Shown here: piece after piece, positions 41,126-52,920 of the stretch | How positions within the stretch are numbered: position 1 is the first letter of the stretch | How the letters are laid out: the number at the start of each line of letters is the position of its first letter | Source: Cyanodermella asteris | Taxonomy: Eukaryota; Ascomycota; Lecanoromycetes; Ostropales; Stictidaceae | Length of the DNA stretch: 64,000 bases | Assembly: GCA_900618795.1 (NCBI GenBank) | Contig: UYJD01000007.1 | Location: 549,997 to 613,996 of the forward strand | Reading direction: 5' to 3' | Position numbers and translations under genes: made by a program | Notes under the pieces: generated by a model | The model's input: only the letters and a program-made list of their open reading frames with translations | What the model was told of the DNA's origin: nothing | Databases searched by the model: none

Positions 41126-44100
41126 GATGGCTTTATCAGAGTATGGGAATTATGTTTTCTTCGTCGACTAAGTATCGTTGCTTCCTGCTTCCGTTGATCG
41201 ATGCTGGGAAGTCCTCGTCGAGAAAGACGCGAGCTAGTAAAGTAAAGACCTGCAGCACGTAGGTCGCAAGGCTGAGACGGCCGAGAACGCTGGTATCTAT
41301 ATAGATCCGCCTTCTTCGACCCTTGCGATGGATTCAATAATGAGGAGATGGAGCCGGGTGGACGAGTGACGGACAGAACGTGGGGAGAGTTGTCGAACGG
41401 TGAGTCCAACGTCCTGGTGTTTCCGATCGGTTTCCCAAGTCACGTGTAGCAAAAATAACCGGTCCGCTAGCGAGGATAATTGAAGAGGATCGAAAGCGAG
41501 TGGTAGAAAACACCACTGCGCGATGGTAAAGAAGCGAAGCACAAGGAGAAGATCTAACGAGCGTCCAGGTAGGCAGGATACTGTACTGTACTGCAGGTAG
41601 GTGGGAAGGAGAAAGGCGAAGAAGAAAGGGCGGCCGAGCAACAGCGAACCAGCCGTTGCAGACGTTTCGCCGATTTAGTTGGCACGGCCAAGCCCCCGTC
41701 GCGGCGCAAATTTAGCGGACCCGGTTTGGGATGCAATCATTATTGGACCAACACGCACACCTCAACGTCAATTTCAAAGACTCTGCCGTCACAGCATGTA
41801 CACTTTTCAGACTCGTATGTATACCTTGTTTTGTGCTTCTAGCTGCTGAGTCTGTACCCTTTCACGTTCACAAGTACGGACGAGCAGCGAGGGTCTGCGA
41901 GCCGACCACCGTCTATGCAGTCTTTGCCCCCAGCTGTCGCCCACTTGACCGGCCGGTCGCACACTTGATTCCGAGACACCGTCTTTCCAGCCTTATTCGC
42001 CGTCTTGGCCAGCAGAAAAGACCTTGTGCGACGAACCTGTTCGCTGCATGGATCTTGCTTCATCAATAGAACTCCAGGCTCAAGCGGTTTTCACACCCAT
42101 CACTGCGCGTCACAAGGCGAAGTGAACTCGCGACAACTATTTAGGCGTACAGCATCGAGAGCGGCAATAGACTGGCACGGACAGCGTGGTGATGGATGCA
42201 CTTTGCATGTCTATGATTGGCACCGCAAAACACCATCGAGGCTGTGCGAGGCTGCCCGTGCTCAGACACCTGCTGGCCAGCCGCACAGGCCTTCCCACTG
42301 TGCACCATTACCGCCCGTGAGCTTGCGGGGTCTCTACAACTTACTTCCGCCGCCAGCTCCCAAGCTGACTCGATGAGCCTCCGCCAGCGCCGCGACGGGG
42401 CAGCGTCCGGACGGTATTACGGGCCCAACAACGGAAGTGTGCTCTGCTCTAGTCCATAAATAGAGCTTGATCTCGACCATTTTGCAGCCAGCTTCCGGGG
42501 CCTAGCGACTGAGCCGCCTGACACCACCGATTGAGCCATTACGCCTGCCAAAGCACTTTCATAATGCGGTGCTTTGGCGGGGAAGGCTTGGGGACTCATC
42601 GTCTCTTGTTGGGTCTTCTCGATCTCATTGTTGCAGTACTGCGTGGTTGGCCGCCGGAAAAACACGCTGACCTGTACGCTGAGCCATGGTTGAGTTCGAT
42701 CTGAGTGATAGTGTAGACAAAAAGCATGAACTCATGCCAGGCCTTATCAAGCACTCCTATAGTCACGTGTGGTCACGAATCAGAGGAACATACACTTTGA
42801 GATCGGCCGTAAGATCTCTGGTGGTGGCGTGCTGGCCCTCAGCTCGACGAAATAGGTAGGAAAGAGCAGGCCGAACCAAAGCTCCTCGAATCTCATTGGG
42901 ATTGACAGCGCACGCGGCGGAGCCGAATCATTCAATTTGGCCACTATCGTTGCATCCCCAGCTTTGGGTTGGAGTAAACATGCAGACAAGGATTGTAGAA
43001 GGCACTTTTCCTGTCCATGATTAGATCACAGAGCGGCACAAGTAGCGACGTCCCATCGATTTCTACCGGCCTTGGACTCATGGCAACACCCTTGCACATT
43101 GAACGAGTTCCCCTCACTTCGGGGGACAAAAGCGACGTCAGTCGGATCATTGTCCAGTCAGCTTGACGAAAAAGGAAACTTACGCTCACAGTTTCACACT
43201 CTGTAATTACCGCTATCAGGCCGACGTTTGAGGTTTCAAGGAGCTGTAATACAGACTGTTTGACAATCACGCAATTGTGTTGCCGTAGATATCAGTGAAA
43301 ATGTTCTTAGCCACCAATATCGCTATGCAAGCAATTCATTTTGTCATAAAAAGTCCAAATTTGACATTCGCCATTGACAACGCGCCGTAAAGTAGATATT
43401 TCGACATGAATAAATCTGAGCAATATGGCAGGAAGCACGAAACCCCTATCGCGTCGGTCTCATAATTGCACAGCTACACTATGTAGCTATCGTTGAGCCA
43501 ATGGAGAGACCGTCTAGATACGTGCTTTAGTATTTTATAGAATCGCTGGCTGGGCGCAAGACTATCCAGCTCGACACTCAGCCAGCTACGCAGTTCAGTG
43601 CCTAGCTGATACTTGACTGAGGGCTTGGTCGGGAATGTGACCGAGTATTTGCACCACTGAGACTTCTACCAACAGTGTTGAAAGGGGTCCTGTTAGAAGT
43701 GGCGCGGGAAAAAGCATGACGAGTACGGTAAAGAGAGCTACCACAAGTAATTTCAATTGCGATAGCAACAGGCTTTAGTGATAGCATCCGGTCAATACAG
43801 TCGTAGGAAACTGCTAAACTTCTCATTTTCAACGGGTGTGTCCAGGCCTCGAGAGGACTTCAGTTGTGTGCACGGCCCGTCTATCAAACAGAAGCTCGCC
43901 TCGCCAAGAGGGCTCCCGTTCCGCATCATTTGTGCGGGCACATGCGGCGGGCAATAATCGTTCTCTGGCACCAGCCCCACCATCACATTGCCAGCGACGC
44001 AAGGCTCTAGGACGTACTACCAGGAGGAACCGTTCGCAGCCAGAGGGACGGTGCATGCAAAGATTCAGGGTTTGCGGGGGTGCGATCAAAGAGCGCACCG

Positions 44101-44137
44101 CTCGTTGACGAGGTCGTCTACAGCATCGATTCCAATC
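41126..44137. other. Long intergenic region between divergent genes
   Basis: 3.0 kb between the Mid2-like gene (-) and SRP72 (+). No open frame shows a domain. A short CTGTACTGTACTG repeat lies at about 41579-41593. It probably holds long 5' leaders and promoters, or a short non-coding transcript I cannot identify. Confidence 0.5.
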
Positions 44138-46075
44138 ATGAGCGCGACATTGGTCTCATTGCTCAAATCGCTAAAACCCTCGGACACAACACACCAAGAC
44201 ATCGACACGGAGAGGCACGAGAGCCTACTCAATGCTTGCGATGAGGTGTTACGAGATGACGAAACCAACATCGAAGCTCAGCACGTGCGGGTCGTAGCTT
44301 TGCTCTCTCTGGACCGTTTCCGCGATGTCGTTACGTATATTGAGCAGGGCGGCGAGAAATTGAAGAGCCAGGAACGTTTGGAATATGCGTACGTGCTTTA
44401 CAAGGAAGGAAGGTTGGAAGAAGCCAGGACAGTGGCCCTAAAGTTACAGTCAAGAGCAGGGCGACATCTCGTCGCCCAGTCTTCGTATCGGCTGGAAGAC
44501 TTCCCCGCCGCACAAAAGGTGTTCGAAAGCTTACAAGATGAGCTCGGTAGCTCACCGGATTCGGAACTTGAGTTGAGGATCAACATCGGTGCGACAGAGG
44601 CCCAGCTCGAGTGGCAGCGTAGGGGCGAGTTAGTCTCGAAGAAGAAAGCGTCAAGAGAAGACCTGGAGAGCTTCGAGACTGCCTTCAATGCAGCGTGCGC
44701 AAGCCTGGCTCGAGGCGAGCTACTACAAGCCGAGTTTTTATTGAAGAGCGCGAGGTCAGTCTGCGAGGCTTCGGATCTAACAGCAGAAGATAGGAAAGCA
44801 GAACTTCTTCCAATCGCAGTGCAACAGCTCTACGTTTCCACCTTATTGAACAAGACCGAACAAGCATCGAAGATTGCTGAGGAGCTCAACACAGACTCTG
44901 CGCCTGACTCTTCGACTTCAAAACTTGCTCAGATCAACCGAATCGTTGCTGACAAGAACAATTTCAACCCGTATCTCGCCAGCAGGATTCTCAACGCTAC
45001 TCCAGAGATGCGAAAGACGGACCAATTTTTCGAATACCAAAATCAAGTTTCTCGGCAGAACAACTTTGCCCTCGACTTTCTGAACGGGAAGTACGCTGGT
45101 ATTGAATCGCAAACAGCGAAGCAACTCAAGGGGCAATCCACCACGACGACGTCTTCGGCACTCAACGCTGCATCATCGGCAAATGCAGCCGCCCACGCAC
45201 AACTTCAGCTTGGCAAGGCAGGGATCAAAGCAATTGTTCCCCTTCTCGAGAAACGACCGTACGACCTTGGGTTAATATTAACGTTGGTGCAGTTGTATAT
45301 CGTGACAAAGAATCACGGTGCGGCCATTCAGCTTGTGCAAAATCTTTGCAAGCAGTTGGAGGAAAGTGATGAAGCTCAAGATCGCGATTCGCGCTTTGCC
45401 CCAGGCCTTGTGGCAATCATAGTATCTTTGTATTCTATCGAGAGTCGGCAATCCCATATCACGGCGGAGCTCTCCAGTGCGGCATCACACTGGAAGCAGA
45501 AGTCAAACATACCATTAGGGCTTGTGAGAGCCGCTGGTCACCATCTTGTTCGGTCAGGCGATGCAGACGCGTTGTCAAAAGCCCAAGCACTTTATCCCAA
45601 TGCAATAGGCGACGGAGATCGCTTCACAATTGCAGGAGCTGCAGCCGCCCTATCTGGCTCAGATGTTGCACGAGCAGCGAAGCAGGCGGGCTCTTTGACG
45701 CCCACGGAGAAGCTTGTCGCCGGGATAGACATCGACAGCCTTGAGGCCGCTGGCTTTCCACAGCCGAGCTCCACCGCAGCAATCCTGTCGCGCAAGCGCG
45801 CGGCCGATGCAGGCAAACCCGCGAAGAAACGTGCCAGAAAATCGAGGTATCCAAAGGATCATGACCCTAGCAAGAAAGTCGACCCCGAACGCTGGCTGCC
45901 GATCAGAGATCGGTCCTATTACAAGCCCAAAGGCAAGAAGAAGGCACGGAACTTGGCTCAGGGTGGCGCACAAGGGGCTATAGCGGCGGAACCCGATTCG
46001 ACAACACCAACGACGAGCACCGTGCAAGGAGGAGGTAGCTCCAACAAATCGAAAAAGAAGAAGAACAAACGATGA
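44138..46075 (+). CDS. srp72: Signal recognition particle subunit SRP72
   Basis: A single exon of 645 aa from the ATG at 44138 (MSATLVSLLKSLKPSDT); the longer frame from 43988 has a leader unlike the family. TPR-type helical repeats fill the N-terminal two thirds (for example RLEYAYVLYKEGRLEEARTV). The short SRP72 RNA-binding motif, DPSKKVDPERWLPIRDRSYY, sits in a basic region (about 575-615) followed by KPKGKKKARN and a Lys-rich tail. SRP72 binds 7S RNA with SRP68 and helps deliver ribosomes to the ER. All expected parts are present. Confidence 0.96.
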   Translation: MSATLVSLLKSLKPSDTTHQDIDTERHESLLNACDEVLRDDETNIEAQHVRVVALLSLDRFRDVVTYIEQGGEKLKSQERLEYAYVLYKEGRLEEARTVALKLQSRAGRHLVAQSSYRLEDFPAAQKVFESLQDELGSSPDSELELRINIGATEAQLEWQRRGELVSKKKASREDLESFETAFNAACASLARGELLQAEFLLKSARSVCEASDLTAEDRKAELLPIAVQQLYVSTLLNKTEQASKIAEELNTDSAPDSSTSKLAQINRIVADKNNFNPYLASRILNATPEMRKTDQFFEYQNQVSRQNNFALDFLNGKYAGIESQTAKQLKGQSTTTTSSALNAASSANAAAHAQLQLGKAGIKAIVPLLEKRPYDLGLILTLVQLYIVTKNHGAAIQLVQNLCKQLEESDEAQDRDSRFAPGLVAIIVSLYSIESRQSHITAELSSAASHWKQKSNIPLGLVRAAGHHLVRSGDADALSKAQALYPNAIGDGDRFTIAGAAAALSGSDVARAAKQAGSLTPTEKLVAGIDIDSLEAAGFPQPSSTAAILSRKRAADAGKPAKKRARKSRYPKDHDPSKKVDPERWLPIRDRSYYKPKGKKKARNLAQGGAQGAIAAEPDSTTPTTSTVQGGGSSNKSKKKKNKR

Positions 46076-47660
46076 GGAGACGTACATATGCCCCGCGCAG
46101 CAAACAAGCAGGCTTGCTAACAGCCCAGTGCTCTCGAGCTTGCGGGCTGGTTGAATACCAGTTAGCCGTGCCGGAATGGACCTTTGACCAGAGCAGCGAG
46201 ATGTTTGTTTGCCAAGCAGCTATGTGCGTTTGCACCAAGTATGCAATGTAACCTCGTGCAGCTTCTCGCGAGCCTTGAGTCTACCATCTTGGCTGCCTCG
46301 GACAATGCACATCACCAAGCTTGCCCCTTCTTCTCTCATGACATGTGTAATCATCTCGAGCTTACAGTAGCGTGCCTCGCAACCGGCGTATCTTGGCTAT
46401 TGCGAGACCTGAGCACTTCCAGAATCGATCCATCAAGCCTGACTGCTTTCTGATGGCATATATGCATTTGGGTCTCTCACAACGGAACGGCTTGACAACG
46501 GGGACACGTAACTGATGCCAGCTGTCCAGCCCTGAACGCTGCAATGATCGTCCCGATTTACTAGCGTGAGGGCGGATGAAGTCATCGTCGGAGAAGACCG
46601 CCGTTTAATCTTTGAGCGAAGGTTTACGGTCCAAAAGCTTGAATGATGACAGTCGGTCACTGAGGTGGCCGGCACGATCGAACAGTGCGTGATAAACACT
46701 GGCCTCGAAGCCGTCGTCATGTGCTCGTCGAAAGACCTGTGATGCGATGGAGTTAGGGTCAGTGGCCCTGCGGCAGTGCACGTCGTCAACAGCACGAAAC
46801 GCATAGCTAAATAGGTACGCGTGGCCGGACTCAAGGATCTGCCGGCAACTGAAGATACTAAAGTGCGGCATTCAAACACGTACAAGGGCACTCGAGTACT
46901 TTGATCTGTTGGCGTGCACAGATGCACTGGCGGCCCGTCAAGCAATGTAGGGTTGAGATGTATTGCGTGGACGGCAAGCAGCAAGTTAGAAGGTGGGTGT
47001 GAAGCAAGTAAATACCTACCTAAGCAAGCAAGCAGACTGGAGACAGCGTGGAAGCTTCGAAGGCGAAAAGTCCCATGAAATGATTTCAGTCGCAGGGCGT
47101 TCCTGCAGCGCCAAGACGCGACGTTTCCATGGGCGAGCAACGCACGCGCACTCGAGAATCTCCCGAAACGCTCCCGTCTACATCCTGACACCCAAACCGT
47201 AGACTTCACTCTGCAAACGCCTCTCTCTGCCTTTTCTCGAGTTGAACTCTCGTCATATCAAGCCAGTTCACGTCCCTACGCTAGGACCACCCACCACACC
47301 TCCATCTTCTTCAACATGGACCTCTTCCACCACGCGAATCGTGCTTTGTGCCAGCATCGTCCGCGTCAGTAGAAGTCTGACTTGGTCCGGCTACGAAGAC
47401 CGTTACACTTGTCCAAGGTCTTGCAGGCCGGCCGGACTATTTTGGAAGAATTGCGGTTCAGCCTGGCAACCTGTTGTCTGCTGTCCACTGCTTATTGTCT
47501 GCAGACTGCTTGCTGTTCTTTTTCGTCTTTGTTGTTCGCGTATTGAGTGCTTTAGTTGCTCTATATCTTCTACTCACACAGTCTTGACTACGAGTCCAGC
47601 TCGCACAGTCTCGAACACTGCACCCATCATCGACGCCAGATCAAGTCCACTTCCGTGACA
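46076..47660. other. Intergenic, promoter and 5' leader of the SIW14-like gene
   Basis: No domain-bearing frame. A 258-codon minus-strand frame (46433-47209) looks like chance. Pyrimidine-rich sequence at about 47210-47340 is typical of fungal promoters and leaders. Confidence 0.5.
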
Positions 47661-48511
47661 ATGAGCCAGTCAAGCCTGACCAGCGTCCAGCTTCTAGGAA
47701 GCGCTATGAAAGGACTGGACGCTGACAACGAGACTCCAAAGGCCAGCACAGAGAGCCTCGACGGATGTGAACTTCTATCTGCTTTGACGCCTTCAACATC
47801 TGCCTCGACTACCGGCTACGAGGTGTTTTCAACCTCGAGCCCTTCCACCGCCAGTACTGCCACCACCGCACTGCCCTCGCCTGAACTTCCTGGCCCGGCA
47901 GCCAACTTTGGCGTGGTCCTCGATGGCAGTATATATCGATGCAGCTTCCCGAAGATCGCCAATTTCGAGCATATGCGGACATTGGGCCTGAAAACCATTC
48001 TGTAAGTGCTGTTCGAGGACAGTGGCCCCAATGTCATTGATGCCTGGAAAGCTTGCTAACACTCAACAGCACTCTCGTTACGACACCGTACCCGATTGAG
48101 AACCAGCACTTCATCTCAGATAATGGCATCATGCACGTGAAGCTACCCGTTCCCGCTCATAAGAATGCTTTCGATAGCATTCCGCTGGAAAGCATGGAGC
48201 GCGCTCTGAGCATCTTGGTGGACCCACGCAACCATCCCGTCCTTGTGCACTGCAACAAGGGCAAGCACCGCACTGGATGTGTCATTGCATGCTATCGGAA
48301 GCTCAATCACTGGGGTCTTGACAAGATTTTGGAGGAGTATAGGCATTATGCCGGCGCCAAGGCTAGGCCTCTCGACGAGAAGTACATCACACTTTTCGAC
48401 GAGCAGTCGATGAGAGCTACGATAGAAGACGGAACGACAAATCTGGCGGGAAAGGACGCTGCGGTGGAGGCGACATGGAAATTGTTTCCTGTGAGAGCGA
48501 CTACCTTTTGA
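47661..48511 (+). CDS. siw14: SIW14-type inositol-pyrophosphate phosphatase (PFA-DSP)
   Basis: Two exons, 47661-48001 and 48070-48511, give 260 aa; the intron is 68 bp (GTAAGT..CAACAG). The N-terminal 75 residues are Ser/Thr-rich and probably disordered. The phosphatase domain begins GVVLDGSIYRCSFPK, and the active-site loop is VHCNKGKHRTG (Cys175, Arg181), nearly the yeast Siw14 loop. It continues with RKLNHWGLDKILEEYRHYAG and KARPLDEKYITLFD, typical of the family. Siw14 removes the beta phosphate at position 5 of inositol pyrophosphates; older annotations call it a tyrosine phosphatase. Oca1-like paralogues are the main alternative. The gene is convergent with the next one (271 bp between stops). 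Confidence 0.9.
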
Positions 48512-48782
48512 GCTCGATTGTGGCACGTGCATGATCATAGCGCATGAAATGATTGCATCGGAAAGGATACGACAGCAGGAGTGGTTGGACAGCTATGACT
48601 GTGAATCATATGGTGAGGCTGGTTACAAAGACTTGTCCCGTTGCTACAGCGGTATAGAGGGGTCCATGACACGAGTCCCTTGATGAAGCTCAACAGCTTT
48701 CCTTAGATTCAAATACGTACATAATACATAGACTACTCTGTCAAAATGCAAGGTAAGATCTGTAGCCACCACCATGTCAAAC

Positions 48783-49763
48783 CTAGACTGAGGAAGCCCA
48801 AAACAATCCCGTGAATATCGATGGCCTGGCGACTTGCCTCTCACTCGACTGACTCTCCTGTTTCTCTTTCATTGTCGCATCTTCCTTTAACGCTGTAATT
48901 TGAAGGTCATGGACAGCCCTCTCCACGACAACAGGCATCGCCATCACTCCTGCAGTTTCAGACTCTTCGCTACTCGTCGTCTCTGTCCCTTCCCGTGGTG
49001 CCCACGCCTTGCTACCAAACGCTTCCCGACCCATCAGCCTCGACCAGAGCTCTTCCAACTCATCCCTCCAAGCCACAACGCCCACCAACGCAACAACCAC
49101 CACGCTCATCCCCACGACCGCATCCCGCTCCACCTCCCTCTGCCGCCCCGCCAACCTCCGCAACCGCTCACTCACCACATCCAACTCCCGCCTCATCGCC
49201 ACCATCTCGCCCGCAACCCTCTCAAAAGCAGCGGCAGCACCACCCGACGATCCCGCCACCCCGTCTCCCGAAACGGGCTCTCGAGACGTGGAACTTTCCC
49301 GGCTCCGTTGGCGTACGGTTGCCGCACGCTCTCTACCGGCGGCGGCCGCAGCAGCAGCAGCAGAAGCAGCAGCGGCTACCGCGGCCGCGCTCGCTCCCGG
49401 CGCCGGGGCGAACGGGTCGACTTGGCTGGAGCGCACGAGTCGGAGGTGCGGGGAGAACTCGGTGCGCGGGATGCGGCGTTCGCGGGAAAAGTGCGTTGTT
49501 TCGCGGGCGTTGGCGAGGCCGGCGAGGTTGAAGAGCGGGCTGGAGGAGGAGGAGGAGCGGGGAGGGGTGGTGGAGAAGAAGGCACGCGAGGGGCGTGCTG
49601 TCGAGGTCGGTCCCGATGATGGTGATGATAATGATGCTGATGATGACAACGATGATGGGGATGGCGACGATGAGTGCGATGGCAATTGGAGTGGGTGGCG
49701 GACGATGATGGTGGAAGGAGTACAGCCGAAGGCGCGGAGACGGGGGATTCTTGAAGGTGCCAT
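48783..49763 (-). CDS. Putative mitochondrial membrane protein, unknown function
   Basis: A single exon of 326 aa. The N-terminus (MAPSRIPRLRAFGCTP) and the following Arg/Ser-rich, acid-free stretch, including SRAFFSTTPPRSSS, look like a mitochondrial presequence. A long alanine tract (about 130-150), a helical segment (VAGEMVAMRRELDVVSERLR) and one membrane helix (VGMSVVVVALVGVVAW) followed by RDELEELWSRL come next. No catalytic domain is visible. It may anchor a complex in the inner membrane. The Ala tract is encoded by a GCN/CAG microsatellite, so its length may vary between strains. Confidence 0.65.
   Translation of the reverse strand: MAPSRIPRLRAFGCTPSTIIVRHPLQLPSHSSSPSPSSLSSSASLSSPSSGPTSTARPSRAFFSTTPPRSSSSSSPLFNLAGLANARETTHFSRERRIPRTEFSPHLRLVRSSQVDPFAPAPGASAAAVAAAASAAAAAAAAGRERAATVRQRSRESSTSREPVSGDGVAGSSGGAAAAFERVAGEMVAMRRELDVVSERLRRLAGRQREVERDAVVGMSVVVVALVGVVAWRDELEELWSRLMGREAFGSKAWAPREGTETTSSEESETAGVMAMPVVVERAVHDLQITALKEDATMKEKQESQSSERQVARPSIFTGLFWASSV
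49341..49373. repeat. GCN/CAG microsatellite coding an alanine tract
   Basis: GCAGCAGCAGCAGCAG with two interruptions lies inside the mitochondrial protein gene and, read on the minus strand, encodes consecutive alanines. Confidence 0.75.
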
Positions 49764-50466
49764 GATTTGAAAGGTCGGATTGTGTGATAATCTGAGATTT
49801 CTGATAGATGGCGGGCAGGTGACGATATGGAGCGGCAGCAGGCATTGCAGGAGTAGTTGAAGAAGAGCGTTTAATCAGGATGGCTTCAATAGCTTTCGCT
49901 GCGTGTGCACGAGCAATCTAATCAGTATAAAATGCTCACATCTCGGTCTCGTCGAATGAGGGGCTTCAATGGCTATCAGCATGAAGCCAGGCGGCGCCAA
50001 GAGGTCATGGCGGGGCTCTGATTGAGCACTTCATATACCACCTCAACGTGATTGTGGTGGAGCTTTGATAAAACTCACCTTTGAGTTGTCGTTCGTTCTT
50101 CACAATCACAACACTAATTTTGCATCAGGAAAAGACAGGCATCATGTTTTCAGATCTCGATGGTTTTGTATTATTGTTGTTAGCACCTGAAGGTGCCCTT
50201 GAACCTGCACAAATCCTAACTCCAGCTTCCAGCTCGCTGTTTCCTCTCGCCCGACCGCATCTCAGGTCCCCATCACCGCTTCTTCTGTCTGCAACGAGTG
50301 TCCTTCCATTTCTGTTGTTCCATGGTGAATCATACAGTCTCCATTTCTTTCGCAAGATTTCCGTCTCTTCAAAAAGTACAAAAACGCCAATTCGGTCCCT
50401 TGCCCCGGGTAGCATGCCAGATGTGAACGCAAATGTAAAGCAAGACGAGATCGTCGAGGCCCGAAT
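49764..50466. other. Intergenic
   Basis: It is the promoter of the mitochondrial protein gene and the 3' flank of the Nrd1-like gene. No gene is seen; a 129-codon frame at 50081-50470 has no domain. Confidence 0.5.
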
Positions 50467-52920
50467 CTAACGGGTAGCCTCTTCAACCTTGCCGAGACCA
50501 AGGCCAAAACCAGCAGCACCACCGCCGAATCCGCCCCAAGGATTGCTCAGGCCGGTGAAAGAACTCTGCTCACGTCTGTGGGAAGGAGGAGGCAGTGCTG
50601 AGCCAATGACGCTCTGTCTCTCCTGACCCTGTGAGAACGGATCATGGGTAAAGACAGGCAAGCTGACCGTGCGGCTGTGGTTGCTTCCCTTCTCACCTCT
50701 CTCACGGGCCAAGTGACCTCCGACTGTGCTACTCAATCCATTTGCGGGTGTCTGGGATGCTGAAGCCGACTGAGGCTCCGCCAGGCTGCCATTCAGCAGC
50801 TCGTTGGTGCTCGATGTGGCAATGTTGTGCAGGCCAGATGGTCCGACAGCCTGTGACTCCTGTAGAGGTGGCAGAGTAGGAATGCTATATGATCGACCGC
50901 CGTGCTCGGCACTGACAGGGCTGTCAGCTTGCAAGGTCCCAGCTTGCACTTGATTGAGATACATGGTCAAAGGGTTAGCACCGCCAGCATTGAGCACAGC
51001 AGAGGCAGCAGGACCAAGAGGCTGGGGTTGCATGACGCTATTGTTCTGAGCAATAGGTCCTGGAGAGATGGAATCACTGCGAACCGGGCTCTCGTTGCTT
51101 TCACCAGGGCTGTGGCTCATGCTTTGACGATGCATGTCGGCCATCTGGCCGGGTTGACCATTCTGTTGGCCCTGCACAACGCTGTTCTGTCGCGGTGGGT
51201 TGCCACAGCGGTCCTTTCCGAAGTTAATCTTGAATCGCTTGTATTCGTCTTTTCCGCGCATCCCCTCAATAGCCTTGATAGCATTGGCAATGTTCGTGAA
51301 GTTCACAAATGCGCAGCTCTTTTCGCGCAGGGTGTTGACGAGCTCAATTTCACCGTATTCGCCGAAGTCCTGGCGAAGGCGCTCCTCAGCCCAAGACTCA
51401 TCGAGATTGCCAACATAGACGTTTCGCGACGCGCCACCAGAGACAGCCATAGCGATGGCAGGAGGCAAAGCACCAGAATGCTTGCCCCAGCCAATCTTCA
51501 GGCGACGGTTGTGGATCATGAGGCCCTGGAGGTTGGACAGAGCGTAAAAGGATGCTGCAGCAGTGGGGTCGATGAAAGTGACGAAGCAAATGTGCTTGTC
51601 TGGGATGTATCTGATGTGGTGCAGAAGACCGCCGCGTACAACATTGCAAGTCTCCTCAATCGTTGTCTCAGGATGAATATTACCGAGGTAAACAGTGCGA
51701 TTTCCAAGGTTGCTGACACCACCTGCGCTGGTGGCAACGGCTGCAGCTGCGACAGACTGCTGGGCCAGAGCGTTTGAGATGATTTCGCGGTCTGCACCGT
51801 TCAACACATTGGCATATCCCGGAGGGATGCCCAAGTATTGGGCGGCATTCTGCTGTTGTGTCTTGGAGACATATGCACAGCGGTCTTTTCCGTAGTAGAC
51901 CCGGCGAGGAGCACCCCATTTTGGTTCCTGTGGCAGTTGGGCAACAGCCTTGATGGCGTTCCCAATGGAAAGAAAATGCACGAACCCAATGTTCTTCTCT
52001 CGAACAAGCTTGATTGTGTCGATGGGACCAAACTTGACAAGATCCTCCTTGAGCTCATCTTCCGTGATTTCCTCAGGCAGATTTCCTAGGTAGACGTTAC
52101 GAGACGCACCGGACTGCTGGACGGCCAAGGCCACGGAGGTGGGAACCTGAGATGGCTTGCCCCAACCAACCTTAATATCCGCACCCTTAATGTTGAGCTT
52201 CTTCAAAATCGCGTCCGAGTGAAAGTGTGTGGCGGAGCTGCCGTCCAGAAAGGAGATGAATGCACAGTTCTTGTCGGCAAGCAGACGCACGGACTCGATC
52301 TGACCGCTGCGAACATGGCTCAAAATCTCCTCAGCAGATGTCTCCGGCGGGATGTTGCCCAGGTACACTGTCCGGCTAGTGCTCTGATTCTGCATGGGGC
52401 CGGGCATATTCATGCTGGTGGGGCTCCCGAGCGAGAAGCTGCCTCGAGTGCCAGTCGGGCTCTGGAGCATTTCAGCCATCGTGAAGTTGCGCCCGCCCAT
52501 GCCCGTTGGGGACTGCAGCGCTTGGAAGCTGTCACCGAAGAATCCGCCAGGCATGCCCTGAATAGGTGACATGAAGCCGCCAGGGGACGTGGGTGAGAGG
52601 GCGTTCTGCAAGCCATTTTGTCCCATCTGGTTCATTTGATTCATTTGGTTCATCTGATTCATTTGTGCCATTGGGTTGTTATGCTGGAGACCTTGGTTGA
52701 ATTGAAAGTTGGCAAACTGAGGAGACTGGAACTGAGGGCTACCGGCCTGGAACGGGCTACCCATAAGAAGCTGGGATGGCAGAAGCGGAGTGAAGTTCAT
52801 GTCGAGGCCTGCAGTGCCTGGGGTACCGTTCTCGACCTGCTGAGGGACATTTCCGGTGCCACCTAATGCCGCGCTATTGAGACGCGGCAGCTGGTTGGTC
52901 TTTCGCTGTGGTGCAGACAT
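50467..52920 (-). CDS. nrd1: Nrd1/Msa2-like RNA-binding protein with four RRMs
   Basis: A single exon of 817 aa from the ATG at 52920 ([14 protein letters not shown]); an in-frame ATG at 52959 would add 13 residues. The N-terminal 180 residues are Gln/Met/Pro-rich with an MNQ repeat (about 85-100). Four RRMs follow, each with a clear RNP2: [11 protein letters not shown] (about 183), [22 protein letters not shown] and [11 protein letters not shown], with RNP1-like CAFISF, GFVHF, CFVTF and CAFVNF. Linkers contain the recurring [17 protein letters not shown] and NFGKDRCG. In fission yeast the protein restrains sexual differentiation and binds mRNA. The tail is disordered and ends in a Gly-rich segment. 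Confidence 0.88.
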   Translation of the reverse strand: MSAPQRKTNQLPRLNSAALGGTGNVPQQVENGTPGTAGLDMNFTPLLPSQLLMGSPFQAGSPQFQSPQFANFQFNQGLQHNNPMAQMNQMNQMNQMNQMGQNGLQNALSPTSPGGFMSPIQGMPGGFFGDSFQALQSPTGMGGRNFTMAEMLQSPTGTRGSFSLGSPTSMNMPGPMQNQSTSRTVYLGNIPPETSAEEILSHVRSGQIESVRLLADKNCAFISFLDGSSATHFHSDAILKKLNIKGADIKVGWGKPSQVPTSVALAVQQSGASRNVYLGNLPEEITEDELKEDLVKFGPIDTIKLVREKNIGFVHFLSIGNAIKAVAQLPQEPKWGAPRRVYYGKDRCAYVSKTQQQNAAQYLGIPPGYANVLNGADREIISNALAQQSVAAAAVATSAGGVSNLGNRTVYLGNIHPETTIEETCNVVRGGLLHHIRYIPDKHICFVTFIDPTAAASFYALSNLQGLMIHNRRLKIGWGKHSGALPPAIAMAVSGGASRNVYVGNLDESWAEERLRQDFGEYGEIELVNTLREKSCAFVNFTNIANAIKAIEGMRGKDEYKRFKINFGKDRCGNPPRQNSVVQGQQNGQPGQMADMHRQSMSHSPGESNESPVRSDSISPGPIAQNNSVMQPQPLGPAASAVLNAGGANPLTMYLNQVQAGTLQADSPVSAEHGGRSYSIPTLPPLQESQAVGPSGLHNIATSSTNELLNGSLAEPQSASASQTPANGLSSTVGGHLARERGEKGSNHSRTVSLPVFTHDPFSQGQERQSVIGSALPPPSHRREQSSFTGLSNPWGGFGGGAAGFGLGLGKVEEATR
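52628..52666. repeat. Trinucleotide-type repeat coding (Met-Asn-Gln)n in the Nrd1-like gene
   Basis: Imperfect TTCATTTGA/TTCATCTGA 9-bp units on the + strand code repeated Asn-Gln-Met on the minus strand. Confidence 0.7.

Noticed and set aside
46433-47209. 258-codon minus-strand frame upstream of the SIW14-like gene
   Set aside because: Arg/Ser/Leu-rich translation without a domain. It lies in a promoter/leader region and is probably chance.
49009-49770. 253-codon plus-strand frame opposite the mitochondrial protein gene
   Set aside because: It is a low-complexity shadow of the GC-rich minus-strand gene.
50902-51777. 291-codon plus-strand frame inside the Nrd1-like gene
   Set aside because: It lies antisense to conserved RRMs and is explained by codon bias.
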